49,266 bases of DNA from NCBI GenBank assembly GCA_964639895.1, contig CAZXEJ010000014.1, positions 1 through 49,266 on the forward strand, written 5' to 3'. This document shows positions 36,678 to 45,835 of the stretch, piece after piece (position 1 is the first letter of the stretch; each line of letters starts with the position of its first letter). The position numbers and the translations under genes are program-made. Under the pieces are notes generated by a model. It saw only the letters and a program-made list of their open reading frames with translations, had not been told where the DNA came from and did not search any database. Source of the DNA: CAZXEJ01 sp964639895. GTDB lineage: Bacteria; Desulfobacterota_D; UBA1144; Nemesobacterales; JADFKM01.

Positions 36678-36698
36678 CCCCGCGACCCCACCGCGGGG
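36678..36698. repeat. Perfect 7-bp-stem hairpin abutting the speD promoter
   Basis: CCCCGCG and CGCGGGG flank a 7-base loop. On the minus strand a TATTTGATTTTTT tract follows, which has the form of an intrinsic terminator, but that tract is also the speD -35 region. No minus-strand gene lies just upstream. Confidence 0.5.
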
Positions 36699-36795
36699 GG
36701 CACTTAGAGCACCCTCGGCAGGGGTTGCGCCTCAACGAGTACACCGCCCTCGGGACAGCCATTCAAAGCAAGCCGAACAACCCCATCGAGGCGGG

Positions 36796-36824
36796 TTACG
36801 AAGGTGGAATACCCATACTATAAT
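36796..36824 (+). promoter_or_regulatory. Candidate promoter for the GYD-domain gene
   Basis: -10 TATAAT (36819-36824) with a weak -35 TTACGA 17 bases upstream. It lies about 76 bases before the start codon. Confidence 0.45.
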
Positions 36825-36900
36825 GGATGGTGGGGACGGACGAACGGCCGCCCCGACGGCCGCAGCCGCCCATTACAAACACCCCCCAGGAGGTGCGAAG

Positions 36901-37188
36901 ATGGCCATATACATAATGCTCAGCAACCTTACGGACGAAGGCCGGAAGACAGTCAAGGTGAGGCCCGAGAGGATAAAAGAGGTGAACAAGGAAATAGAGA
37001 AGATGGGCGCCAAGGTGGTGGCTCAGTACGCGGTGCTCGGCCAGTACGACTTCGTAAACGTGGTTGAGGCCCCGAGCAACGAGGTCATCAGCAAGGTATC
37101 GGTCGAGCTGGGCTCAAGGGGGACGGTTCAGCTAATCACGTTGCCCGCCCTCGAGATAGACGACTTCATAAAGAATATGAAGAAATAG
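36901..37188 (+). CDS. GYD domain protein
   Basis: 95 residues, a single GYD domain (named for the Gly-Tyr-Asp motif, here LGQYDFVNVVEAP). The fold is a dimeric ferredoxin-like alpha/beta unit related to stress-response barrel proteins. The function of the family is not settled. ATG 36901 has AGGAGG at an ideal distance, suggesting strong translation. The gene stands alone, divergent from speD. Confidence 0.88.
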   Translation: MAIYIMLSNLTDEGRKTVKVRPERIKEVNKEIEKMGAKVVAQYAVLGQYDFVNVVEAPSNEVISKVSVELGSRGTVQLITLPALEIDDFIKNMKK

Positions 37189-38701
37189 GGGCGGCCCGGC
37201 CACCAGGGCACGGCGGCCCGCCGGAGGCGGAGAAGCAGCGCACGGGGAATTATTCCAACCTCCTCCCCCCGAGTTAGCGGCCCGCGAGCGTGCCGAGTGA
37301 GCAGGAGCCGTATTTGAAGCCTCGTAGCCGCCCGCATCCCGTAGTCAGCCCGCATGGGTGCCACTCATCGCGGTGGAGGATCCCCCCGCGGCGAGATGCC
37401 GGAGGCGCGCCGTAACGATGATGGCGGCGGCTTCGCCCCCCCCCGCGGAGAAGCACCCATTTGTGCTCATGCAGGGGGGGCCGTCTGGGGACGGGAAACA
37501 CCCCCGGATCTCCACACCACACGAAGTGACGGACCATGGGAAACGGCTACGGTCGTGCATGGATGGAAGAGAACACTCCCGGTGTGGTGAGCGGAGTACG
37601 AAAGAGGGGCGTGCGCGCCGCCGCCGGCCGAGCCCCCACAGCGTACTGCGCCCTCCAGAATGGGCGTCCTTGCCAGAGGGGAACCGTTCCTTGCTCTTCA
37701 CCTCCGTGGAAGGGAGAATACAAGTGGCTCTACGACCATAGCGCCATCGCCTAAGGCGGCACTGCTGTAGTGTCGGTGTGGGTGGATGCGAAGACCACGC
37801 GGAGGCGCAAACGGCGCCGGGCCCCTCCGCACGCGATGGAACCTTCCGTCGCGAGAATGGCACCCCTGCGACAGGAGAAATACAGCGGATACACACACGG
37901 AGGGCGCGCTCACCTGCGACACTCCTGCGCGCGTGGGCCACGGCCACGAGAATACCACAACACTCGACGGCGATATCGTGGGCGGATGACCACGTACGGG
38001 GGTGCAGTACGGCACCATGGGCGGCTGACCCAACACCGTAATAACCACGCCCGGGGAGAGGGCCCGACGGGTGGTTGTGGAGGGGGGTGCCCGGCGGTTC
38101 CTCCAAGCCCGTGGGGGGGTGGGGTAGCGGGGGGGGTGACGGTGGCACCAAGCCCACACGAACAAGGATCGGAACCGGTACAGACTCCGCCTCCCTTTGG
38201 GCGGACGGAGCCATTCTCTCCCGAAGCCGATGGGGACACACACAGGTCACGTGCACTTCCACCGTAGGCCCGAGGAGCGCCGCAGAGGCCATGCCACAGG
38301 GTTTCAGCACACGGCCGCTTGAGGCGGCCACGTGGGGACGCCCGCACCTGGAGGACCACGCGAGCGAGGTCTCCCGCGCCACGCCTAAGCGGCCCTGCTT
38401 AAAGGGGCGGGGAAGAAGCCGCCCCACTCTCTCGCCTACAAGCCGCGGGGGGGGGGCGGTAGCGCGAAGAGTGGGGGGAAGAGCCGGGAACCCCTGCGCG
38501 TTCTTACCCCCGAGACCGAGGGAGGCCGGACGAAGGTGTCCCTCTCCCACGCTCAGCTCGGCTCGGCCGCCCTTCCCTAAGTCGGCTCTGGTGTATGTCG
38601 AGGGGCAAACAGTGGGCCTTTACTACGTGCGGATGAGTGAAGCGGGCGGCGGCGGGGGCGCTTGCCCGCGGGCGCGGATACTGTGTAAACTCTATAGTGG
38701 T
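37189..38701. other. 1.5-kb gene-free stretch with long G-runs
   Basis: No gene recognised on either strand. It contains a dense G-run cluster (38113-38136) and a G10 homopolymer (38447-38456). A TATAGT (38693-38698) directly before the sulfur-carrier start may be a -10, which would make that transcript nearly leaderless. Confidence 0.45.
38113..38136 (+). repeat. G-quadruplex-type run
   Basis: G7-T-G4-TAGC-G8 in 24 bases supplies at least four G-triplets with short loops on the plus strand. Confidence 0.6.
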
Positions 38702-38896
38702 ATGATAAAGGTTCGCTGGGAGAGGACGACCACGGAGATAGACAGGCCCAGGATGAGGGTCGACGAGATACTCAAGACGCTCGACATACTGCCCGAGGGG
38801 GTGGTAGTGGCCATAAACGGCGAGGTCGTAAGCGAAGACGAGGTGGCGGTGGACGGAGACGAGGTCCGCATAATAAAGGCCATCTCAGGGGGATGA
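38702..38896 (+). CDS. ThiS/MoaD-like sulfur carrier (TtuB-type candidate)
   Basis: 64 residues with a ubiquitin-like pattern: short strands, one helix (MRVDEILKTLDI), VVVAINGEVV, DGDEVRIIKAISGG and the C-terminal Gly-Gly needed for adenylation and thiocarboxylate formation. It ends 6 bases before the TtuA-type gene, so the two are almost surely coexpressed. This suggests it delivers sulfur for tRNA 2-thiolation (as TtuB) rather than for thiamine or molybdopterin. No ThiF/TtuC-like activating enzyme is in the window. The ribosome site is poor. Confidence 0.85.
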   Translation: MIKVRWERTTTEIDRPRMRVDEILKTLDILPEGVVVAINGEVVSEDEVAVDGDEVRIIKAISGG

Positions 38897-38902
38897 GCCA
38901 CG

Positions 38903-39850
38903 GTGAAGTGTAGAATGTGCACGGGGAAGGCGGTCATAAGGATGAGGGAGCACAAGCTCGCCCTCTGCAAGGACCACTACGTCGAGTGGTTCCAATCCTA
39001 TACGGCCAAGACCATCAAGAAATTCCGCATGCTCGAGCGCTCCGACAGGGTGCTTGTGGCCGTCTCGGGCGGCAAGGACAGCCTGGCCCTCTGGGACGTA
39101 CTCGACCGGCTGGGCTACGACACCGTCGGCTTCTACATACACCTGGGCATCGAGGAGGACGGCTACTCGGCTGCATCCTACGAGAAGTGTCGTGCCTTCG
39201 CCGACTCGCGGGGCAAGCGGCTGATCACGCTCGACGTCGCCGGCGAGGTGGGCGCATCGGTGCCCGAGATGTGGAGGCTTACGCGCCGGCCCATCTGCTC
39301 GGTCTGCGGCCTCACGAAGCGCTACTACATGAACAAGGCCGCCGAAGAGGCGGGAGCCACGGCCGTGGCGACCGGCCACAACCTGGACGACGAGGTCTCC
39401 CAGCTGCTCGGCAACGTGCTCAACTGGCAGATCGATTACCTGGCACAGCAAAGCCCCCACATGCCCGCCCGCACCGAGGGTCTGGTGAAGAAGGTAAAGC
39501 CCTTCTGCTACTTCACCGAGAAACAGACCCTCCTCTATACGCTGCTGCGCGGCATCGACTACGTCGAGATGGACTGTCACTACTCCGTAGGGGCCACCTC
39601 ACTGGCCAACAAGGCGCTACTCAACGAGCTGGAACACCGCGCCCCGGGTTCGAAGAGGAGGTTCTACGACGGGTTCCTCGCAAACAGGGACCTGTTCGAC
39701 GTCGACCGTACCCGTGTGACGCTGAGGCGCTGCACACAGTGCGGTATGCCTACGGTGAACGAGCGCTGCTCGTTCTGCAACACCGTGAACAAGGTACGTG
39801 CAAGGCTCGATGTAGGCGGACAGGCACGGGCGGCCAACGAGGCCACCTGA
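38903..39850 (+). CDS. ttuA: TtuA-type tRNA 2-thiouridine synthase (TIGR00269 family)
   Basis: 315 residues. An N-terminal zinc knuckle (Cys3, Cys6, Cys22, His25) is followed by the ATP-binding PP-loop SGGKDS (55-60), GHNLDDE (158-164), and Cys132, Cys135 and Cys225, which match the three [4Fe-4S] ligands of Thermus TtuA. A C-terminal zinc site has Cys277, 280, 289 and 292. TtuA makes 2-thioribothymidine at position 54 of tRNAs in thermophiles; relatives modify U34. The start is GTG 38903, with its GGGGG ribosome site inside the end of the carrier gene, implying translational coupling. Confidence 0.88.
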   Translation: MKCRMCTGKAVIRMREHKLALCKDHYVEWFQSYTAKTIKKFRMLERSDRVLVAVSGGKDSLALWDVLDRLGYDTVGFYIHLGIEEDGYSAASYEKCRAFADSRGKRLITLDVAGEVGASVPEMWRLTRRPICSVCGLTKRYYMNKAAEEAGATAVATGHNLDDEVSQLLGNVLNWQIDYLAQQSPHMPARTEGLVKKVKPFCYFTEKQTLLYTLLRGIDYVEMDCHYSVGATSLANKALLNELEHRAPGSKRRFYDGFLANRDLFDVDRTRVTLRRCTQCGMPTVNERCSFCNTVNKVRARLDVGGQARAANEAT

Positions 39851-40765
39851 TAAAGCGAGCGGCTCGTCCGTAGAGGGCGGAGCCGGCGCTACGCCGAGGG
39901 GCGTCGCAAAACCATATCTGTCATCGAACCCGTGCCACCTCACAGACGGCACACCCCTCTATCGGCCGTCGAGCCCGCACCTCAGGGGTCGCGCTATGAG
40001 TGTTGCGGGCCGCACATATACTTTGCCACCGCCACTGCCACAGGCCCGCCCTTCCAGAAAACCCGCTCCCCACACGCCGGCGCGCTTAGGGCCGCACCGG
40101 GCTAGGCCAGCCCAACTGGGCCGTGGCTCACTCGACCACGCGGCCTGCGGACGGCCCGGAGCGGGTGCCCCTCCGGCAGGGGGGCGCCTTCCGATCGGTA
40201 TGACCTGACCGCCCCGCCCCCGCGTAAGGTGGGCGCAGCAGGTGGGAAAGACCACAGCGATCGTGGGCAGCCGTACGGGAAAACGTCGTTACCCGTGGAG
40301 GGGACCTCCCACCCCGAGTCCGCAGGGTGCACTACGATGAGGGCTCATCACGCTGCTACGGCCGGGTGGAGGAAGGGGGCGGCAGTGGGGGGAGGGCACG
40401 ATACGGGGAAGGGCGAGGATGGGGCCGCGGGAGCCGGGCGGGCTCTGGAGCAACGGTCAAGATCAATGTTGTTCCCAACGTGGCCGCGATGTACCCAAGC
40501 GTGCCGCGGCTCACGTAGTCACGTGCCGACGATGGGGGGACAAACCTCGACCCACAGGAGCGACTCGCGGTTTGCCGCCCCAGGGGGGCGGTGTCCCTTC
40601 AGCCGGGGGCTTCCGTCGCGTGCGGCCTCAAGCGCAAGTGGACACGGTCCAAGCTGAGTGGGGGGGTCAGGAGTCGCCAGCACGACCACGGCTCCTCGGG
40701 TGCGCCGGGAGGCCCCTGCCCATCCGCCCTCCATGCCGGCCTGAGCGAGCCCGGAGGGATCTACG
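39851..40765. other. Gene-free stretch between ttuA and hisS
   Basis: About 900 bases between convergent genes. No gene, repeat or strong hairpin recognised. Confidence 0.4.
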
Positions 40766-42028
40766 TTATCTCTCCATCCCCTCGGCCAACCGCGCTTCGA
40801 GTTCCTCCATCGCCACCCTCTCCTCCCTGCTCTCGGCCATGTACCTCAGCGTCACCTCGCCCGCTTTCACCTCGTCTTCTCCGATTATCACGCAGTGGGT
40901 CGCCCCCAGTTTGTCGGCCCTCTTCATCTGGCTCTTCAGGCTCCGCTTGTCGTAGTGAACCTCGGTCCTCACCCCCCGCCCTCTCAACCGCTCGGCCACC
41001 CGCCAGGCGGCATCCAAGGCCTCGTCCCCCATGTGGGCCACGTAGACGAAGGGGCCGGGGCGCTCCGGTGCAGATCCACCGCTCTCGAGCAACATGACGA
41101 CCCGCTCGACGCCCAGAGCGAACCCCACGGCCGGAGTAGGCGGACCCCCGAGCAGCTCCACGAGTCCGTCGTACCTGCCGCCTGCGGCCACGCTGTTCTG
41201 CGCCCCGAGCTCCTCGGTCGTCACCTCGAACACGGTGCGCGAATAGTAGTCGAGGCCCCTTACGATACGCGGATTGAGTACGTACGGTATGTCGGCGGCC
41301 TCGAGGGCCTCTCTTACTTGCTCGAAATGGTCCCTGCTCTCGGGGTTGAGGTGGTCCAGGATGGAGGGGGCGTCTTCGGTGACGGCGCGACACCCCTCGA
41401 CCTTGCAATCGAGTATGCGCAGTGGGTTGAGGCGGAGCCTCCTCATGCATGCCGGACACAGATCGGAGCAGAACCGCACCAGGTAATCGACGAGCCTGGC
41501 CTTGAATGCCTCACGCGCCTCGGCGTCGCCTAGCGAACTAAGCTCCAGCGAGAGAGAGGCCGTGAGACCGAGCGCATCCAGCATGCGCCACAGCATCGAA
41601 ATGGTCTCGGAATCGGCGTAAGGATGGGCGGAGCCGAGGTGCTCTGCGCCCACTTGGTTGAACGCCCTGTAGCGCCCCCGTTGCGGGCGCTCGTGTCGGA
41701 ACATCGTCCCTATGTAATAGAGCTTGGAAACGGGCGAGCGCTTGTACATGGAATGCTCTATGTAGGCCCGTACGACGCCGGCCGTCCCCTCGGGCCGCAG
41801 GGTGAGTGAGGACCCGTCGCGGTCGCTGAAGGTGTACATCTCCTTCTCTACGATGTCGGTGGTCTCTCCTATCGTGCGCAGGAAAAGCTCGGTGTGCTCG
41901 AGGACGGGGGTGCGTATCTCCTCGTAGCCGTAGAGATCGAACAGGCGGCGCGTCGTCCACTCGACGTGCTGCCACAGCCTTACCTGAGGCGGCAGTATGT
42001 CCTTGAATCCCCTTACGGTCCTTATCAA
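40766..42028 (-). CDS. hisS: Histidyl-tRNA synthetase
   Basis: 420 residues, class II synthetase of normal bacterial length. Motif 1 lies in the N-terminal IRTVRGFKDILPP...RLFDLYGYEEIRTPVLE. Motif 2 is YIGTMFRHERPQRGRYRAFNQVGAE. The histidine-specific signatures VRGLDYYSRTVFEV and AAGGRYDGLVELLGG follow, then motif 3 (PAVGFALGVERVV) and a C-terminal anticodon-binding domain. A Cys4-like cluster (CSDLCPAC...CKVEGC) sits in the insertion domain, as in many HisRS. It stands alone on the minus strand. Confidence 0.96.
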   Translation of the reverse strand: MIRTVRGFKDILPPQVRLWQHVEWTTRRLFDLYGYEEIRTPVLEHTELFLRTIGETTDIVEKEMYTFSDRDGSSLTLRPEGTAGVVRAYIEHSMYKRSPVSKLYYIGTMFRHERPQRGRYRAFNQVGAEHLGSAHPYADSETISMLWRMLDALGLTASLSLELSSLGDAEAREAFKARLVDYLVRFCSDLCPACMRRLRLNPLRILDCKVEGCRAVTEDAPSILDHLNPESRDHFEQVREALEAADIPYVLNPRIVRGLDYYSRTVFEVTTEELGAQNSVAAGGRYDGLVELLGGPPTPAVGFALGVERVVMLLESGGSAPERPGPFVYVAHMGDEALDAAWRVAERLRGRGVRTEVHYDKRSLKSQMKRADKLGATHCVIIGEDEVKAGEVTLRYMAESREERVAMEELEARLAEGMER

Positions 42029-42405
42029 CTTTCCACTCCCCCCGCCTCGGCGGGAAAGTCCGAGGGCGCATCACGTCTTAAATGTAACGGAAAAACCGCA
42101 ACCTAAAAAGCCCCCGCCCCGGAGCATGTATCGCCTGCGGTGGGGGGAATCGGCACGCTACGCGGCAAGGGACGGGATCGCCCCTCGTATCTGGGCTGGG
42201 AGGGTACCGGGACAGGGAACCCCCGACGCCGTGATCCTCAAACCGCCCGCTGCAAGGTGGGTAATCGCGCTCCCACGTACCGTCCCACCCCCATTGCAGA
42301 AAGGCGGACTACCCGCACACGCCACCAAGCGTGAAGAGGCGACACCCCCTGCCATCCTTGGGAGAGGTACGACAGGGAATGCGTCACGCCCCCGCGCCGA
42401 GCCCC
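42029..42405. other. Gene-free stretch between the CBS gene and hisS
   Basis: No gene recognised. AT-richer sequence near 42080-42110 may hold the hisS promoter. A GGGAAAGTCCGAGGG string at 42050-42064 recalls part of RNase P RNA but nothing else of that RNA is present. Confidence 0.4.
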
Positions 42406-42819
42406 CTAAGAGCGCTCGAGCAACATTATCAGCGCATCCAAGATATCGTGGAGCGTCACTATCCCCACCAGCCCTCCGTCGCTATCCACCACGGGCAGGG
42501 CGTTGAACTTGTGCTTTTTCAGAAGGCGGCACGCCGTCAGAAGGTCTTCGTTCACTCCCACTGTCACGACATCGGTCGTCATCAGGCTCCGCACGGTGAA
42601 CGAGTCGTCGAGCCTGTAGTGTGCGGCCCACTCCTCGAACGTATCTGCCATCTCCGGCCGTCTTATGTCACGATCGGTTATTATGCCCACCAGCCTGCCG
42701 TCCTCCACCACCGGCAACTGGCGGAAGTTCCCCTTCCTCATCAACCGGTATGCCGTCTTGACCCCGCTGTCGGGGTGAATAGTCTGAGGATTGGGGGTCA
42801 TGAACTCTCGCACTTTCAT
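42406..42819 (-). CDS. Tandem CBS-domain protein
   Basis: 137 residues, two CBS domains and nothing else. Domain 1 spans about 1-60 (MTPNPQTIHPDSGVKTAYRLMRKGNFRQLPVVEDGRLVGIITDRDIRR) in form, domain 2 about 78-133 (VRSLMTTDVVTVGV...NALPVVDSDGGLVGIVTLHDIL). Such pairs bind adenosyl nucleotides and sense energy state or regulate a partner. ATG 42819 has GGGAGG 9 bases before it; the open frame extends upstream but that part is not CBS-like. No target gene is adjacent. Confidence 0.9.
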   Translation of the reverse strand: MKVREFMTPNPQTIHPDSGVKTAYRLMRKGNFRQLPVVEDGRLVGIITDRDIRRPEMADTFEEWAAHYRLDDSFTVRSLMTTDVVTVGVNEDLLTACRLLKKHKFNALPVVDSDGGLVGIVTLHDILDALIMLLERS

Positions 42820-43271
42820 ATCGACAAACCTCCCAAGGACAGAACAAACCCGCCTCCCGGCGAAGGGGACCGGCGGCCTGAGCGGCATCGCCTTCGATGC
42901 GGAGCCGCACTTACCGACTGGGGAACCGCACCCGTACCGGGTGCCACGACGGCTCGGGCCGGAAGCGTCTCCCGGCTCGATGGCACGAGCTTCACCATAT
43001 AATAAAACCCGCCCATCTTCGAAAGTCAACGTCGCGACTGCGGGCCGCGGGTGAACACGCGGGGTCGGGCACGGACAGTGGCGGCGGCACCCCCCATCCC
43101 GGCCCCCGAAGCCCTGGGAACGTAGTGGTACCGTCCCGGCAGTCCGCCGGTTCCACGGTCGGGTGCAACGCCGATGCGTGGTCTCAGGAGCGGCGCCCAC
43201 CGGGAGCATCGCTCCGGAACGAGACAGCCCCGCAACGTGTGGAATAGGGCAGCGGCATGGCCCGCCATCCC

Positions 43272-43300
43272 TTTCCAATCGGCGTCAATAAAGGTATTAA
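43272..43300 (+). promoter_or_regulatory. Candidate promoter for the DUF3943 gene
   Basis: TTTCCA (4 of 6), 17-base spacer, TATTAA (4 of 6), in a local AT-rich patch. It would give a leader of about 200 bases. Confidence 0.4.
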
Positions 43301-43313
43301 TTAGTGAGCTTCG

Positions 43314-43397
43314 CCGGGCTCCGGCCCGGTACGGCGCCCTGAAAGCGCCACAAAAAGGGGACATAAGAGGTAACTGAAGGCCGCAACGGCCATCTTC
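43314..43397 (+). ncRNA. Three-hairpin leader upstream of the DUF3943 gene
   Basis: Hairpin 1: CCGGGC/GCCCGG, loop TCCG (43314-43329). Hairpin 2: GGCGC/GCGCC, 7-base loop (43333-43349). Hairpin 3: GAAGGCCG paired through a CAA loop and a small bulge to 43387-43397. They begin just after the predicted transcription start. I cannot match them to a known riboswitch. Confidence 0.4.
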
Positions 43398-43508
43398 CTT
43401 ATATATGGAGCTCTCCCAGCGCGTGCTCCCTACACAAGGACACCGACGGGGGATTGCATACGTTTGAAACCTATGCAGATACACATCAGGTAGAAGGAGC
43501 GGTGAGAA

Positions 43509-45041
43509 GTGAGCAAAGTCGCAGTCACACTCTCAATGGGTATAGCGGTTCTATTGGGCATCCCAACTACGGCCGTACCGGCGGCCGTTTCCGCCCCCGC
43601 AGCCCAGACGGGCGGTATCGAGTCGTCCCGCGACCTCTGGACGGCTGCGCAAGGCCGGGATTCACAGCCGCAGGCCGAAGAAACCCCCGAACGCGGAGAA
43701 CCGCCCTCAACCGCCGACCGCCGCGTCGGGATCAAGGAGTTCTTCTACGATACTGCACGCGGTTATGCATACCTCTGGGGGGCTAGGTTCTTCTACGTGA
43801 GAAACAAGAACTCCCGTATCTTCGATACGTCCTTCGAGAAATGGTGGGACAACATCACCTCCCTGCAGGTGGCCGACGGTGACGACTTCATTACCAACTT
43901 CGTGAACCACCCTATCGTGGGGGGTATGTACTACCTGTATTACAGGCGAATGGGACACGATAAGGTGGCGTCGGCCATAGGCTCGGCCGCCCTAAGCACG
44001 CTGTGGGAATACGCCGTCGAGGGCCTGGTGGAACCGCCTTCTCTTCCGGACCTGATCTTCACACCCGGAATAGGCATACCCATCGGCATGGGCCTCGAAG
44101 CACTGTCGGAGCACATGGAGCAGAGTGACAATCCGACCGTCAGGCTGTTCTCCTATGTGGTCAACCCAATGAAGCTGTTCTTCAAAGACAGGCAGAACGT
44201 GCTGTTCAACCCGATCACGGGAACATACGCTTTCGAAGGTCCGTTCACAATGGACGAGCACAAACACAGGGCATCGTTCGAATCGGCGGGCTTCTCGACC
44301 GAATCACCCCTGCCCTTGGGAAGGGCCATGTTCTCAACCGAGGTAGTGGTGCTGAAAGGCGATTTCGACGGGCAGTTCATATTCTACTCTCTGCGCGCCG
44401 ATTTCCCTACGCGGTCCCGCCGCATAGGAGTCTACTTGAAGGTACCCTTCGGAGGGGTCAACGACGTGGTGTTCGACGGCAACGACGTAAAGAGCGGCTT
44501 CGAGCTGGGCAACACCCTCCTAGGCGTGAAAAAGGTTCTCTATGCAAGAGAGCTGCTGGTCGTCGCGGCCGGAGCCGAACTCTACATACCCACCATCCGC
44601 AAAGACAACATACGCCGTCTACGTACGATAACACACTATACTCCCACCCTACCCTTCTACCTAAGACAATCCACGACACCCTCCCTTTATGCGGCCGCAT
44701 CGCTCAGGGCACGGTGGCTGCTGGTAGAGGGCAACCTGGGCACGGATCTCATCCTGCATGCGAACAAGTTCGAGGGCGATTTCCTCGAGTCGAGGCTGCG
44801 CTACTCGCTGACGGCGGCTGCAACGGCGAACGGCCCAGGCAGGCCAGCAACGTTCGTCGAACTGAGCGGCTTCTCGCTGCTTACGGCGGACGAAAGCAGG
44901 AAGAACGACGTGCTGCTTACGAGTGGATTCAGGGTCGGCACACACTACAGCCCGGGCTTCGCCGTAAGGCTCCCGTTGGCCGGTGAATCAGAACGCATAT
45001 CGAAGGCGACGTTCCTCTTCGACCTGCAGGTGAGGTTCTAG
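43509..45041 (+). CDS. DUF3943 domain outer-membrane-type protein
   Basis: 510 residues. A signal peptide (about 1-26) is followed by a low-complexity linker to residue 75. The DUF3943 core (about 105-230) has DDFITNFVNHPIVGGMYYLYYRR, STLWEYAVEGLVEPPSLPDLIFTPGIGIPIG. The last 270 residues alternate hydrophobic and polar positions as beta-barrel strands do, and the chain ends in VRF, a typical C-terminal aromatic for outer-membrane insertion. The role of the family is unknown. The start is GTG 43509 with AAGGAG 9 bases before. It is expressed alone, from a long structured leader. Confidence 0.8.
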   Translation: MSKVAVTLSMGIAVLLGIPTTAVPAAVSAPAAQTGGIESSRDLWTAAQGRDSQPQAEETPERGEPPSTADRRVGIKEFFYDTARGYAYLWGARFFYVRNKNSRIFDTSFEKWWDNITSLQVADGDDFITNFVNHPIVGGMYYLYYRRMGHDKVASAIGSAALSTLWEYAVEGLVEPPSLPDLIFTPGIGIPIGMGLEALSEHMEQSDNPTVRLFSYVVNPMKLFFKDRQNVLFNPITGTYAFEGPFTMDEHKHRASFESAGFSTESPLPLGRAMFSTEVVVLKGDFDGQFIFYSLRADFPTRSRRIGVYLKVPFGGVNDVVFDGNDVKSGFELGNTLLGVKKVLYARELLVVAAGAELYIPTIRKDNIRRLRTITHYTPTLPFYLRQSTTPSLYAAASLRARWLLVEGNLGTDLILHANKFEGDFLESRLRYSLTAAATANGPGRPATFVELSGFSLLTADESRKNDVLLTSGFRVGTHYSPGFAVRLPLAGESERISKATFLFDLQVRF

Positions 45042-45798
45042 CACCGTCCGGCCCTAAAGCACCATCCTCGCGTCGGGGAAGCGGCGGGCAACTCCGCCCG
45101 GGAGGGAAATTACAAAGCCCCCCTACCCATCTCCCCTCCCATCATTTCTGCCCGCCCGCTTGCGGGCCGGTCTATACCGTGGTCCACGGCAGCAAAACAC
45201 CGACGCCGGAACCGACGTACGAAGGAGAAAAGACGTGGGTGTAAGAACCGATTCCTCCGCCCATCCCCCCGCGCGGGAGCCCACCACTCTGGGCACGCGC
45301 CGGGTGCCACGGCCGCCGGTCTCCTTAGCCGCGGCGGTACATATTCAACCCTCCCACGCAGCCCCCATCTCCGCAGCCGCGAGGCAATGATCCCCCTCCG
45401 GTCTCACGCGAAAGCGGCACCACGGGGACGATTAACACCCTCGCTGACGCTATCGTGAACCTTCGTGAGGAGGGGGCCCACAGTGATCTTATCGGCGGCC
45501 CCGGCCCCCTCCTCCCACGAGGCCATCCGGACCTGACGACGGTGTGAGCCGCAGGCGGGAACCATCGCCCTGCCACATCCCCTCTCTCTCCACCCCCCAT
45601 AACCGCTGGGGGACTGCTTCTGAACTTCCGCGAGTGGGACGGCTACCCCGTCTTCTCTCTCACAATCGTGCAGGTGACTGGTCGGTCCAGCCCGGCTCTA
45701 TTCGAGGAATGCGGTTTCAGTAATGAAAAGCCCTTCTTGTGACGCTATATACGCAACTCCCTCCGGGCGACTCCCCCCGCCCCCCCAACCGACCTCTC
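45042..45798. other. Gene-free stretch after the DUF3943 gene
   Basis: About 750 bases; no gene recognised. A GCCCGC-TT-GCGGGC inverted repeat near 45152-45166 is the only structure noted. Confidence 0.4.
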
Positions 45799-45828
45799 TT
45801 GTCATACCGGAGACGGGTGGTGTATAAA
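45799..45828 (+). promoter_or_regulatory. Sigma-70 promoter for the DUF2461-DUF309 pair
   Basis: TTGTCA (5 of 6), 18-base spacer, TATAAA (5 of 6). The predicted start of transcription (about 45835) coincides with the first ATG of the gene. Confidence 0.65.
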
Positions 45829-45835
45829 TTTATCC

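Larger units (their letters stand above)
42820..43508. other. Divergent intergenic region with a structured leader
   Basis: Between the minus-strand CBS gene and the plus-strand DUF3943 gene. The left half shows nothing. The right half has a candidate promoter (43272-43300) and three hairpins ahead of the DUF3943 start. Confidence 0.45.

Noticed and set aside
37345..38550. A minus-strand open frame of 401 codons in the 1.5-kb gap
   Set aside because: It lacks any recognisable domain or good ribosome site and crosses the G-run cluster as polyproline-like text, as expected by chance in GC-rich DNA.
42050..42064. GGGAAAGTCCGAGGG, resembling an RNase P RNA core block
   Set aside because: It stands at the hisS start region and none of the other conserved RNase P segments are within reach.
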